Positions 1 through 12,300 of a stretch of 64,000 nucleotides of DNA are shown here, one piece after another. The number at the start of each line of letters is the position of its first letter. Position 1 is the stretch's first letter. Origin of the DNA: Brasenia schreberi (Eukaryota; Streptophyta; Magnoliopsida; Nymphaeales; Cabombaceae); the NCBI GenBank assembly GCA_036023115.1, contig JAYKKT010000040.1:6991001-7055000 (forward strand), in the 5' to 3' direction. Both the position numbers and the translations under genes were made by a program. Under the pieces are notes generated by a model, which was not told the origin of the DNA, searched no databases, and was given only the letters and a program-made list of their open reading frames with translations.

Positions 1-609
1 TATCACATCACTGAGGTGTCATAGAGTCAATAATCAAAGAAATTGAGCTCATTGTTTTGCTCACATATGAAAATTAGCAAATATGACAACTACATGTACA
101 AAGATAGCAGTTTGTTAATTTTGATATATCAGATAAGTGGATTATGGAAGATAACGAAGAAAATGCACTCCTAACCGAAGAAGACTCTTAACCGAAGAAG
201 ACATTGCATGAATTAATTTGATGTGCAACATCACGAAGAAGATGAAGATTTTCATTTTAAAACAGAAGGTGATGAGAAACTTTGAATCTTTATCAAGTAG
301 AAGATGAAGATTATTTAGTTAATGATCCTTATACAAATTTACAATATGTAAAATGTAAATGCATTTCATTTTTTGCTTCAAAATATATAATTTTGGATGC
401 AATTGTTCAATGGTGAATGTTCAATCTGTGCTAAACTTTGCATTATATGAATTTAAAGCAATTACCATATTTTTCTAGATTTTTTTGAATTGTTACTAAT
501 TTTCTTGATTTTTAAATAATTTTTGTATTATTTTAATATTAAAGTATGATACGATACGATACGATACGCCCGTATCGTGGAGCCCAGCGATACGCGTCAG
601 ACAACACTG
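1..609 (+). mobile_element. hAT transposon, 3' part of a copy cut by the left window edge
   Basis: This stretch matches the 3' end of the complete hAT element at 991-4191. Both have the acidic last transposase exon (here about 125-330, with indels and stops), the same AT-rich tail, the GATACGATACG-type subterminal repeats (about 546-595) and the terminal GACAACACTG ending at 609. The coding part is decayed. The 5' end lies outside the window, so the TSD cannot be checked; the 8 bases after the terminus are CTTAATAC. Confidence 0.85.
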
Positions 610-982
610 CTTAATACCCCATCAATGGTGACAAAAGAAAGGATACACGCTCAATTATACACACATATCAGGGGAAGATATGTTATTGACTCCATTGACG
701 TGATTTCGTGAGAAACTGCCAAGGCGTGCTTGAAATGCCGAAATCATGGTACGAAGAACACCTACATAAAATCAGCTCCAATTTTCTAGAGAAAATACAC
801 ATAATTATCTGCTAAGAAATTTTTGGGTATGAAGAACACTTGATTCCGCTATATTTACCAAAATGCACCCTACCCAGTGTTTCTTTCATAAAGTGCATTG
901 CACTTGACTACGTAGAACGATAAGGGTTTAGGAGAAACTCAGTAGAAATGTTATAAGCATAACTTTCGATGAAATAATGATG
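610..982. other. Spacer between two hAT copies, no gene seen
   Basis: This 373-bp stretch separates the two hAT copies. I see no coding potential or known motif in it. If the DUF829-like gene at 4808-5631 continues to the left, this is intron sequence. Confidence 0.5.
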
Positions 983-990
983 AGATTTAC
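983..990. repeat. Target-site duplication (left) of hAT element
   Basis: AGATTTAC directly precedes the TIR at 991 and is repeated exactly at 4192-4199 after the element. Eight bp is the hallmark TSD length of hAT transposons. Confidence 0.95.
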
Positions 991-3900
991 CAGTGTTGTC
1001 CGTATCGCACCGTATACGTATCGTATCGTGGGCCACCACTATACGATACGGGGGCCCGTATCGCAGGTGCGGGCGTATCGCACCATATCGTGCGATACGG
1101 GCGATACGCCCTGGGACCCTTATAAAGGGTCCTGGCCCGAGAGAAACCCATGATTTTTCATGGGTTTTCTCTCTCCTTTTGGATTTCTCAAGCTCCCTAA
1201 GAGTCAGTTTTCGCATCCTTGGTATTCAAAGCTCTAAAATCGTGCCCTACGGTTTCCGTCCAAGCCTCCAAACTCGGATTTAGGTATATTTTGAATGTTT
1301 TTTCTATTTTTTCCTTTTATATTTATTTTTTTTTGTTATTTCATTTTTTTTAATGACAAAATATGAAATTATTAAGTGTTTGTATACGATTTTTATTGCA
1401 TTCATGAAGTGGGAGACACTCGATTTGAGTGTTATTTGAAGATTGGGGGATTTACGAAGTGCTTTTATTTTCAGGTTTTTGTTTGAATTAAAGTACTCCA
1501 TTGAGATGGCAGGAAGGGGTGGTAGAGACTCTCATTCAAAGTCTGATGATCCGGCATGGCAGTGGGGTATACCATAAGGGTTCAAGGTTAAAAATCAGAT
1601 GTTTATTTTGTGAAAATGTGGTTAGTGGTGGAATTTCAAGGTTGAAACACCACCTAACAGGAACCAGGAAAGAAGTTGCACCATGTACAGGCAGAGTTAG
1701 AAGTGTGCCAGAAGGTATTAAATGGCAATGCTTGCAGATGATTCAGAGCATACAGGAAAGTTTGCCTTCAGATGCTAGAATAGATATTGGTAGTAGCAGT
1801 TTGCGAGCACATAACAGGGAAAAGAGGGTTACAACTGAAGACTTTGGAGGTAACAGAAGAGGAAGTTCAGAAAGGAGTAGAGGAAGAGCTTCTTCTTCTA
1901 GCATATATTTGTTCTTTCCTCATTCCACTACACCTGGTGCTCAACCAGGAATTCGTGCTGCTATGGCTTCAGAACAACTGCATGATCAAGCAGACCTTGC
2001 AGTGGGCAGATGGTTTTATGATACATGCATCCCATTTAATACAACAAAAAGTTTTCATTTTCAAGCAATGGCAGATGCAATTGCTAACATTGGTCCAGGA
2101 TACAGGGTGCCCTCTTATCAGAAGTTGAGAGGGAAGATATTAGATCAAACCGTCATTGAAGTGCAACAATATTGTTCGACTTTGAGACAATCGTGGAAGG
2201 AAACAGGATGCACTATCATGGCAGATGGATGGACCGATAAGCGAGAAAGGACATTGCTAAACTTTCTTGTATATTGTCCTAAAGGACTCGTGTTTTTGAG
2301 ATCTCTAGATATGTCAAAGGAGAGGCACACTGCAGAGATCCTACGAGAGGAATTTGATAAGGTTATACAGGAGGTTGGGCTAGAAAATGTAGTCTAATTG
2401 ATTACAGATAATGCAGCTAACTACAAAGCAACTGGAAAGGAGTTAGCTGATATTTATGAGACTTTCTACTGGATACCATGTGCAACCCATTGTTTAGATC
2501 TCATCCTCAAGGACATTGGTGAGATGGATGAAATAAAGGCAGCAACTGAGTATTGCCAAGATATTACAAAGCTCATTTACAACCATGCATTTGTTTTGTG
2601 TATGATGAGGAGATAGACAGAAGGTGCAGAGCTTCTTCGCACAGCTGTAACTCGGTTCGCAACAAACTTCTTATTTGTAAAGAGTATTGTGAGACAGAAG
2701 CAAGCTTTAAAGAGAATGTTCTCCTCAGATGAGTGACAACAATTTGCAGAGTTGCCTCAAAACAGAAGGAACAAAAAGTTGAATGAGATTACAGAAACGG
2801 TTTTTATAAGTTCATTTTGGAATGCATGTATCAGATTATTGAAAATTATTTGTCCTTTAGTGAAAGTTTTGAGATGGGCTAACAGCGAGGAGAAACCATC
2901 TATGGGCTACCTTTATGAAGCCATGGCCAGGGCAAAAGAAGCAATGAGAAATAACTTTAAAGCAAAAAAAAGAGATTATGTACCCATGTAGAAAATAATT
3001 GATAGTAGATGGAATAAACAATTGCATCAGCCTATTCATGCAGCAGCCTACTATCTAAACCCATCATTGAGATACTCAGCAACCTTCAAAAGGGACGATG
3101 AGGTTAATCGAGGAATCATTGAATGCATCGACAGATTAGTCCCTGATGAGAACATTGCAGATGCGATACATCGAGAGATGGAGATATATGATAATATTCT
3201 TCACTTGATGGGTTTGCCTGTTGCAATTCGCAACCGCAGTACGATGCGTCCAGATAAATTGTTTATTTTCATATTTAAGTTTCATCTTACATTACTGTGG
3301 ATTATGTCTATAATGTTTGTCTTTTTCTACAGATGTTTGGTGAAACATGTTTGAAACTGATTGTCCAAACCTTAAAGATTTTACAGTGAGAGTCTTAAGT
3401 CAAACCTATAGTGCAACAGGTTGTGAAAGAAATTGGAGTGTTTTTAAACACATCCATACAAAGAAGCGCAACAGGTTGGAAGACAAAAGACTAAATGATT
3501 TAGTTTATATTCGTTGTACCATGCGCCTTCGTGAAAGGTAATGTTGTATTACTTTCAAATTTTCAATTCAATATAGTTTAACTTCAGTTTTCAATTGTTA
3601 ATATTATTTACTAATTGTTTATCTTTGTTTGTCGTAGGCAATTAAAAAAAGTAAATAGAGAAGAAAGTCACTTCGATCCAATAAATTTGGATAATTTTGA
3701 TATATTAGAAGATTGGGTTATGGAAGACACTGAAGAAAATGCCCTCCTAACTGAAGAAGACATTGCTTGGATTAATTAGGAAGGAGCGCAACAACAATAT
3801 CAAGGAGATGAAGAATTTGATTTTCAAGAAGAAGGTGTCGCTCGTGATGAGGATGAGGATCTGCAACAAGGAGAAGATAAAGATTATTTAGTTGATGATC

Positions 3901-4191
3901 CTGATTACAATTTATAAATTGTAATTGTGTCTGTAATGTATATTTCATTTTTTTAATTCAAAATATGTAAATTGAGATGCAATTGTTCAATGTTGAATGC
4001 TCAATCTGTACTAAACTTACAGTATATGAATTTAAAGCAATTACCAGATTTTTCCTTATTTTTTCAATTTTTTACTAATTTTTATTGATTTTTAATTAAT
4101 TTTTGCATTATTTTAATATTAAAGTACGATACGATATGCTCATATCGTGGAGTCCAGCGATACATGATACGATACACGTCAGACAACACTG
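991..4191 (+). mobile_element. Complete hAT DNA transposon, 3.2 kb, inactive
   Basis: The element begins CAGTGTTGTC at 991 and ends with its reverse complement GACAACACTG at 4191, flanked by exact 8-bp duplications (AGATTTAC). Inside both ends are dense CGTATCG/GATACGATACG subterminal repeats (about 1000-1110 and 4127-4178), the kind of array hAT transposases bind. The interior carries a BED-zinc-finger/DUF659/hAT-dimerisation transposase on the plus strand, inactivated by several stops and frameshifts. Boundaries are certain from TIR plus TSD. Confidence 0.95.
1506..3917 (+). pseudogene. hAT transposase pseudogene (BED, DUF659, dimerisation domain)
   Basis: The probable start is ATG 1506, but the reading frame shifts near 1560 into the frame open to 2397. 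That frame holds the BED finger (RCLFCENVVSGG, then HH and C). DUF659 follows (MADGWTD, then ITDNAANYK, then CATHCLDL). In-frame stops occur at 2395-2397 (TAA, probably a mutated CAA), 2614-2616, 2734-2736 and 2989-2991. A small intron ends at an AG near 3333, followed by another frame change. The hAT dimerisation motif (SATGCERNWSVF) lies in 3347-3537. A second intron, 3538-3637, has clean GT/AG ends. The last exon (3638-3917) is acidic and glutamine-rich, with a further stop at 3777-3779. The element therefore cannot make its own transposase. Confidence 0.9.
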
Positions 4192-4199
4192 AGATTTAC

Positions 4200-4800
4200 A
4201 ATGCAACTATTTAAAAATATGCTGCATCCTCAAGGGCCTAAAAGGAAGAACATATCAAGTCCATTTGTATACAACTAATGCGCCACATATAGTCAATCTC
4301 CACAGCGGTGATGGTACCTGTATAGATCCTATCTCATAGATCCAAAGTAATGACCACTGGTCCGCTGTTTCAAGTCATTTTAATTGGAGATTAAATATAA
4401 CATGCTACGATTATATGCTACATAACATGATCCCTCTCCCTAAAAGAACCTCTAGACGACATTTCGTTTAACAAGAAGCAACATGTATCAGAAACATAAC
4501 ACAGACCAAGCATGGAGCATCACTTTCTAGTATACAGCTCCTTGCACTTTGATATACACACAAAAATTGGTGCAACACCTTGGTGATCATTAGTAAATTA
4601 GTGACATCTGTATCACGCCAAGTATTGACAGACCTTTCTTGGTCAAATCACGCCAACTGGCACCCCAACCCCTAACCTTAAGTTGAGGTGGTGGTGCTGG
4701 GGGTTCAGCGAGGTAGTTTGCTTCGCCCAAGACTCACGAAGCTAGCTTAACCATGATCTTCAAAAACCATTAAGAAGCAATCAAGAAAGGAAGGAAAGAA
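4200..4800. other. Probable intron 1 of the DUF829-like gene, no feature seen
   Basis: About 600 bp between the hAT element and the splice donor of the DUF829-like exon. The reverse strand shows no recognisable second exon. Confidence 0.4.
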
Positions 4801-4807
4801 AACTCAC

Positions 4808-5631
4808 GTTAACCAGCCAGTATTGCTGAAAGTATGGAAAACCAGTCTATTTCCCTGGTTCTCCACAATCCAGCGTGCTAAATGGTTAACAAGAAAATCT
4901 AGGTGTTGCTCTGCTTTTCCACCAGCTGTATAGCTAACAACGTCGCTCATCGGGAAAGTGAATGTAACCGCTTGAAAGCCTCTAGCAGTATACCATTCAG
5001 CATATCTCTTTAGATGTTTCTGCTTTGCACCCAACCATCCGAGCAACACCACTGTGGTCTTAGATTTGACAGAAGAACCACTTGAATCCCTCTCATCGAT
5101 TCCAGATGAACCTTGAGGCAAATGCCATTCATATAATATGTCAGAAGGACTAGTAGGCGTGGATGTAAATCCACCGGATGGCAATGATTTGTGGACCTTA
5201 TTCCCCACGGTCAAATTGGCGTATTGATACAAAAGACGAAGAACAGCAGGAGAAGCAGGAGGAGAGGAAGATGATAAAGATGAGTTAGGTAGCTTCAAAT
5301 CAAACAATTTGGAAAAGGACTGCGGCCTGGGAAGATTAGAAGCAGGGCCGGATTGTGGGAAATCCGCAGTTGGAACGGAAGTTCTCAATCCAACCGATGA
5401 ATTAAAAAACTTCAGTGACGTTTCCGATGGCATGCATGATTTCATTGTGGAACTTGCATCAAAAACCTGAGTAGATGGTTTTAGAGGTAAAGAACCATCG
5501 GTCAATTGGCTGCTCGAACGGCAATTAAGCTTCACAGGAAACCTGTCGTGAACATCAGCAGATACAGCAGCGACCGCAGCAGCAGCTGCAGCAGTGAAAG
5601 GTCGATAAAGGAGACCAGAATAGGATCCCAT
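4808..5631 (-). CDS. DUF829/TMEM53-like alpha/beta-hydrolase-fold protein, first coding exon
   Basis: This exon encodes about 275 residues and ends at a good donor (AAC then GTGAGT, 4807-4802). The start is taken as ATG 5631; the open frame extends to a GTG at 5637 that is not a likely start. The N-terminus is alanine- and serine-rich and could be an organelle-targeting region. The last ~90 residues carry the family signature: TTVVLLGWLGAKQKHLKRY, then ARGFQAVTFTFP, then RLVFHTFSNTGW. That is the beginning of the alpha/beta-hydrolase-like core shared with TMEM53. The catalytic role of this family is not established. The rest of the core is expected in later exons, not visible here; they may lie left of the window beyond two hAT insertions, or be lost. 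Confidence 0.75.
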
Positions 5632-6400
5632 CTTCACAGCGAAGGCCTCAGCTTGTCAACCAATTTTTTCAATATGCAGGGAAGCACCAATCTACCTAAA
5701 TTTATGAAATCTGCACACCTGACAAAAAGAAGCAAGAAGAAAAGATCAAAACTGGCGATCAGGTAAGTACAACACGAACAAATTCATATTTCTACACTGG
5801 CGCAAAGGCAAATATCGAACACACAGAAATAGAGAGGAAAGAAATTGGGGAACTCCCACACATTCGATTCGCACCCAAAATCAATAAAAGCATGAACACG
5901 TTAATTTAAAGGAACCAACTTGTACTCTCCCCAAACCACCCACACAAACAAACATCCAAAACCTCAACAAAATACAACAAGATTAGATTGAAAAACAGAA
6001 AACAAAAACAAGTTAGGGGACGAGCATTGTGCTTACTTTGAGGAACCAACAAAGAAACCAAGATCATTAAAAAAACAAATTGGGGAGGGTTCCTTACCTT
6101 ATATGATGCAAAGAGGGACTCAACGAAGCCAAAAGGAGAGGAAAGAAATTGGGGAACTCCCAGAAAAGCGGGGATTTGAAGAGTCAGGCTGCCATGGGGA
6201 TCATGACAGCCTGACCATCGCAAAAATCAGCACAAAACAGCGGAACAGAGATCGTATGCGTCACGCAACGGGTTCTCACGCCGACTGTTCGATCTATGCA
6301 CGCAGGAGATGCAAAGATAAGGCGAACACGAGAGAGTTGGATTCTGAAAGGCGAAACGGAAAAGAACTCGACGCGTGAAAGCATGCGGATGCATCCTGGA
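5632..6400 (-). promoter_or_regulatory. 5' leader with probable leader intron, and promoter region of the DUF829-like gene
   Basis: Reading leftward, a donor AG|GTAAGG occurs at about 6100-6093 and a pyrimidine-rich acceptor ending TTTTGTCAG at about 5722, ten codons' distance upstream of the start codon region. This suggests a 5'-untranslated exon up to about 6380, a ~380-bp leader intron, and a short leader joined to the coding exon. No clear TATA box was found. Inferred from splice signals only. Confidence 0.4.
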
Positions 6401-8205
6401 ATAAAGGAAATGTTTTAAAGTCCCTAAAACATTTTCCAGCTACTAGTTTTTCAAAATAAGTGCCTTGCCTTATAAATATTTTCAGGTGGATGCCTACATT
6501 TGGCTCATCCTTACGTCCTACTCCTACCGTTTAACACCTCTTACCTTTTGCCTCAACCTTTTGAATGGATCAACGGTTAATGCAATTTTTTCACAAAGAA
6601 TGTAAAAGAACATCTGTGTGTGTACTATGAACATTCTGATAAACATGGCTGGTTCAAGTTTTCTTGGAACCATAAATTGGATTTGGATCAGTTTTGGTCA
6701 TGATTCATAACCCTCAGCTTGGTTTCAATTTCGACCCAAACCGCATGAAATCAGAAAAACAAAAAAAAAATGAAAATGATTAATAAAAGAGGGATGGAAT
6801 CCCGGTATGAGCCCCCAGTTCTCGTTCCATGGAAGGAGGAACCACAACCGACTTGGGAATACCCCCCAGGTCCGTTATGGTTTTGGCTTTGGTTATGACT
6901 GGTTCAGAACTATACATGTCTATGCTTAGAGTTTGACATTATGAACATAAAGTTATTTGTTTAATATTTCACATATTTTAATTGTATTGATAAAAATTAT
7001 GTCCTTGATTTTACTGCAATATACTCTTGGATAATCCTATTATGATCATGCTAGAAGGATGTGCGTTTGTGCATGAGTTGACGAGGTTTGGACCTGGCCC
7101 CAAACACCGAAACAATCCCAATTATGCTAGATTTGGATTTTCCGATCATCCCTAGTTGAAAAGTTTATTTGAATCCTCGAGATGGTGCATACTTATAAGA
7201 TATAAAAATAAATTATCGGCAAAATTGTAAGATCATACCATGTAATAATAACTATTATATATAGGATTTTAATGATAAAAATATACCCATTTTGTTAAAT
7301 GGATTATGTCAAAATGCACTAACATTTTCTTGAGCAAAATAGGTTACATATTCACTTCATTACTTTAGTCTCCCAAGGAAGAAAACTTAGGGAAGGACGA
7401 AAGTGAAAAACAATAAAACATATAGGTACCAAAGTTGAGATTAACGAATAATGGTGCGGTTCTGGAAATTATTAGAGTCAGTTGTAGCTTTAATGCCGCA
7501 TCATGGCATATTCGGGTCCCGATTCGTTTGGGGCCTCTGGGCGGCCACGGTCCAACTTTTCTAGTCGTTCAAATACTTTTCGTTGTCTCTAATGGCTGAC
7601 GCCTGACCTAGTGAAGGCAGAGCGCAATTCAGGTCCGAAATCTGGATCCTTTCTCGGATGTCACGGGTCCCCGATGAAGAAAATACACTCAGCTTCTTGA
7701 ACCGAGTCAAGAACCAGACCCACAGAACGGCCGAATACCCAGTTTCATTCTGATTCCACCTTCTATGGAACTAGATTTTGGGTTAGAACTGGAACTGGTG
7801 GTTCTAAACTGCCGGTTTCATAGTTTAAAAAAATAAGTTTCTTTTAATTTCAAAATTGTTAACTATTTTGTTTAGATTCCAAACAGTTTAAGGCACGAAC
7901 CAGAACCGGAACCAGCTCGCTCCCAGTTCGGTTGTGGCTCGAGGATAATGCAAACCGGTTATGTCTATATAAACCATACCAAGAAAAAGAAAGTTCCGTT
8001 TAGTATCTTTCCATTTAAAATTTGCAAAATCTTAATTGAAACTTGGAGCATGTACGGGTTTGATACACATTTTCATCCTGATGAGTAGGTGGTTCTCAAC
8101 CCCCTCAAAAGATTGTTTCTCCGAGTTGTCAACAAAAAAAAGTCGAGGATGAATATAATTTTGATGTTTTTTAATTGAAAAATTCTGTTGTAATTAGACA
8201 AACAA
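6401..8205. other. Intergenic, degenerate GGTTC/CCGGTTC-rich dispersed repeats
   Basis: No coding region was recognised. Stretches around 6640-6900 and 7460-7960 are rich in GGTTCTGGTT/AACCGGAACC motifs, resembling degenerate dispersed repeats; the same style recurs near 18340-18440 and 24180-24350. I cannot assign a class. Confidence 0.35.
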
Positions 8206-8652
8206 TCAACAACAACTAAGCCTTTTCCCATACAGGGTCGGCTACATGGATTCTTTGTTTCCACATATCCCTATCGTGTGCCATGTTAAAAGTTAACTCA
8301 CAATAAGCTAGATCATTCTTTATTGTTTCTTTCCAGCACTTTTGTAGTCGTCCTCTAGCTCTTTTAATACTTTCCAAATTTAATTTTTCATACCTTCTTA
8401 GAGATTTTCTTTCTACATGTCCAAAACATCTTAAATGATATTCTCTCATTTTATCCTCTATTGGTGTCACTCCTAATTTGTTTTTAATAAGCTCATTATG
8501 TATATACGGTCTTTTCTTGTATGACCACTCAATCCATCTCAACATCTTCATTTCTGTCACAGACATCTTTTGTACATGTAGATAATTACTGCCCAACACC
8601 GAGAACCATAAAATATGGCAGGCCTAATTGCTGCTTTATAATATTTTGTGGT
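8206..8652 (-). mobile_element. RTE-type LINE, 5'-truncated 3' end
   Basis: Read on the minus strand, this is the last ~127 codons of the RTE ORF ([14 protein letters not shown], then a degraded [15 protein letters not shown] region, then [17 protein letters not shown]). The 3'-terminal TTAGTTGTTG tail appears on the plus strand as CAACAACTAA at 8210-8219. It aligns well with the copies at 45960 and 62030. One internal deletion removes a few codons after the SGH/WSY region. It is truncated at the 5' side. Confidence 0.9.
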
Positions 8653-8687
8653 TAGGCAAACAATAAGAGAAAAAAATAAGAGAAAGA

Positions 8688-8853
8688 GAAAGACCACATT
8701 TTGTGTTAGAAGAAAACAATAAAGAACGATGTAAATAACTTATGTTGAGTTAACTGTTAATGTGAGCACATAATAATCGGGTTCTATGAAACCAAAAAGT
8801 CTATGTAACCAACTTTATCCAGTATAAGAAAATGCTTAGTTGTTGTTTATGCA
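8688..8853 (+). mobile_element. RTE-type LINE 3' tail, inverted next to the preceding copy
   Basis: The segment from GAAAACAATAAAGAACGATG through GTCTATGTAACC to the tail GCTTAGTTGTTG matches the last ~165 bp of the RTE element at 45837-45990, with many substitutions. It lies tail-outward, opposite to the copy at 8206-8652. Confidence 0.8.
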
Positions 8854-9314
8854 AAACCCTAACCTCATGAGGATAATTATAGACAATTTCCTATTAATTA
8901 AGTGACTGTAGTAAGAGAATTAATCAGCTATGTCACTTAAACACTTCAATATTTCAACTTGCCTTATGTCTTGTCACCTTATGTTTATTAATGAAAATGC
9001 AAGTTGTATATCCAAACCAAATATATCATATAGGAAAAGAAATATAGTAGAAATAAGATATGATACACATCTATCATGGACTGCCACTCTTCTTAACCAA
9101 ACTTGTACCTAGGATTTACTTAACCTCAAGCCCTTTCTGCAATCATAGCGGATTCCCTTGATGAGTTGCATGTTCAAACCAACCATATCATACAGACAGA
9201 AAGAGATCACAAATATTAAATATTATGAATAGCAATTGTTATCTTTCTTAATTAAGCTTTTGTTGATTGCCTTTCTTTTCCAGGTCTGTTCTGCAACTGT
9301 GTATCATAAATCTA

Positions 9315-12300
9315 TTAAATAATGTTTCTTCCTACATATCCCTTCAGTGAAGGAGATTTGTCAAGATGACCTCGGGTAGATATTTCGACATTGCTGTTTT
9401 TCGTATTGTACATTCTCCTTCTGGCCATGTAGCCTCTCAACCACGGCGTAAAGTCCTCGCTGATTTTGATCATGCAGAAGAATATTACTCGATAGACGAC
9501 AATCATGAAGTAGAGAACTGCTAGATCCCACCATTTCGATCGGTTCACACTGATTTGAAATATGTTTTCCAAGATGAAGTCACCAGGGATCTTTGGAAGA
9601 TCAGGATACTGATTATCAAATAGCAACCCTGAGAGATCATTTTGGTATTGACCCTGTCAACAAATTAAAACAATTACTTTCAAGACCTTCCATCTTTCTG
9701 ATCTGCATTAAGAAGCTGAAGTGCACGGAAACCACAACACAGGTTTCAGGATAATCAATTCATAACACTAATTATTTTTAAAATATTTATAGAGAGAGAT
9801 GTAGAGGTCCACAGAAATAACAAAATTTCAAATCCGGTCAGTAGCTGCTGTTCTACCTCATGACTAGATAGGTGCATGTTTAGATTTCTGTGATTATTTT
9901 TTAACGAAGTTGTTGAAAATCAAAAGCTGATCATGCGTGATCCCATTTTTTAAGAACGACTTGAAGAAGTAGGCTTTATTTTGGAAGAAACCAAATGAGA
10001 ACCACGATACGAACTTCTAAATCCATAGGATCTCAGTCATGGTTGTGTGCCCGAAAACATAGCAGAAAATCCCAACTAGAACATAAAGGAGTTCTTCTTA
10101 ATATATACCTGTAGAGCCCAGTAATGGAAGCTGATAAATGACATGGGATACCTCCAAACAGGCTTTGGTATATCTTTGGGAAGTCTGAAATATCCAGAAA
10201 CCAGCATGAAAATCCCCTGCAGGCACATTGTTTGTTAACAATGATAGCAATACTTTTCCATAAAAGATGTAACAAGAAACAGCTTATCATACAAAAAAGA
10301 AATTGAGTTGATAATATTCTTGGATTAAAAGTTTGTGGGTTTCATCTGGGGGAATAAATCTTGAATGAGCTGAGGATCGTTCAAAGCTTGATTCTACATG
10401 GGCAGAACGATGCTCTGTTCAAGATTGTCGGGGTCGCATTTCATCAAGTTTTATGCTGATCTTGAGTAGCTTGGACATGCTCAAACAACACTTCTTTTTG
10501 TATAAGCTAGTGACCGATATGGAAATCCTTTTTCATTCACGCGAGTAGCCCCTGGTTATTCCCGAAGACTCACACAAGGCCTAGGAAAGGGGCAAACTAT
10601 GTATTATAGACCAGACATTCAACATTGAGCTATAAATTTTCGGTTGACATTCTAAATTTTTTTGGTGGGGCAGATGCCCCACAAAGGCTACATGTATATT
10701 CGTCACTGTTACAAGTCAAGGTGCCTCCATTGAGGGGAAAAGGGGGGGGGGGGGGGGAACTGAACTCTTTGGTTCAGGATGTAGTTATAAAACTCCTGTT
10801 TTTCTTCAATTTCTGGACTCTAAGGTGTGTTTGCCCTAAAAGTTATGGACTCCAAAGTGGGTTCTACAAATTCAATGTGTTGCTTCATTCCTATATATGA
10901 ATATATATTTTATTCATGAGCAGCTTTAATTAGTCTAATCTAGTCAAGCTCAAGTTTTAAACAAGCTCAAGGTGCCTCTTTAAGTTCGCCTTCTATTACT
11001 TTACCAGTTACAGTCAGGTTAAATGTGCAGCGAGCTTGAGTATCTTTTGTTGCTTGCTGTGCATCTATAACCTCAAATATGAAACTTGAGGTTTTTTACT
11101 GTTAAAATTTCCCCTTAACAAGTAGAGAACTGGAGAAAACATGAAGCGTTTCTTCAGACTAAGTGGGATCGGCTACATATTGAATTCTTAGCTGCCTTCG
11201 TGCTCGATTGTGTCACTTTATTAGCATTTAATTCCAGAAAAGCAAGAAACCTAGGGATGTGTTGTAAAATAAATGATGGATGACGTTAAATCAGGAAACT
11301 AGGTTCCTATGGATACATAGGCCAGTCTTGCAGAATTACCTGGATCCCAGCACCAATGATAATTCCCATGAGGAAGTTGGGCACCACACTGGCTATTGCC
11401 ATCATCAAGCTCTCCACCACAGTCACACTAGCATAGAAGCAGAGCACGAAGAATATGTATCGCGAAAATCCCGAATGAAGGCGAACCATGAAGTAGCAGA
11501 TAGTTCCTGATGAGATCGTGATCAAGAGTAGATATGGAACAGCAGAAATCGTGTTGCTTATCACGAAAGGCAGAACTCCGTAGTGACCATTCAGCCTCTC
11601 TCTTTGAAAGACCTGTATTCAAAATTTTACAGAACTGGATCGGATTGGAAATCGTTCAATGCATTTGTATCATCACACTGAATAAAACTCAAACCTTCAT
11701 GTCTTCCACAAATGAAGGAAACCCCCCAATTGACATGAAAGTCACAAAGCCGAAAACGAAGGATCCACAAGCGCCTCTAGCCTGCAAGAACATGATCATA
11801 ATTAGCTAAGCATTTTCATAAACTAACTCCAAATTAAAGACAACCAAAATCAAGAATTTCTGGAAGCACGAACGACCCCGACTAATCCTGTTCCAGCCGG
11901 GTCGGCCTACTATGGTGGTAAAGCTCTCCCACCGCTGGTTTTCTCAATTTACAAGACTAGATCTCGAGATCTCTCCTTCAGGGGAGCAAGTGCCCATGTT
12001 TAATCCGTAGGCATCACAACTAAAACAAATCCCTCTCTCACGCAAGTAGAGTGGAGCTAAAAAAGCAAGATCATGTTCTGTATTTCCTTCAACTCCTTGC
12101 ACACTTTCATGATCTCTTTTAACTTTAATGGAAGATAATGTGTGTGTCATTCAAGAATGTGGTCGATGGAGAAATTCATATGAATCAATTAAAAGTTTTA
12201 CCAGTATGGAGTTGTAGCTCGTGCCGACGTTCCAGTATATTGTGCCAATACAGATAGTGACCACCATGTAAATAAGCATTCTTAACCAATAATAACCAAA

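Noticed and set aside
908..1283. Overlapping open frames on both strands (102 and 96 codons)
   Set aside because: They arise from the palindromic CGTATCG arrays at the hAT end; the protein strings are low-complexity repeats of that motif.
4804..5637. Start of the DUF829-like protein at position 5637
   Set aside because: The codon there is GTG; the first ATG in frame is at 5631, two codons later.
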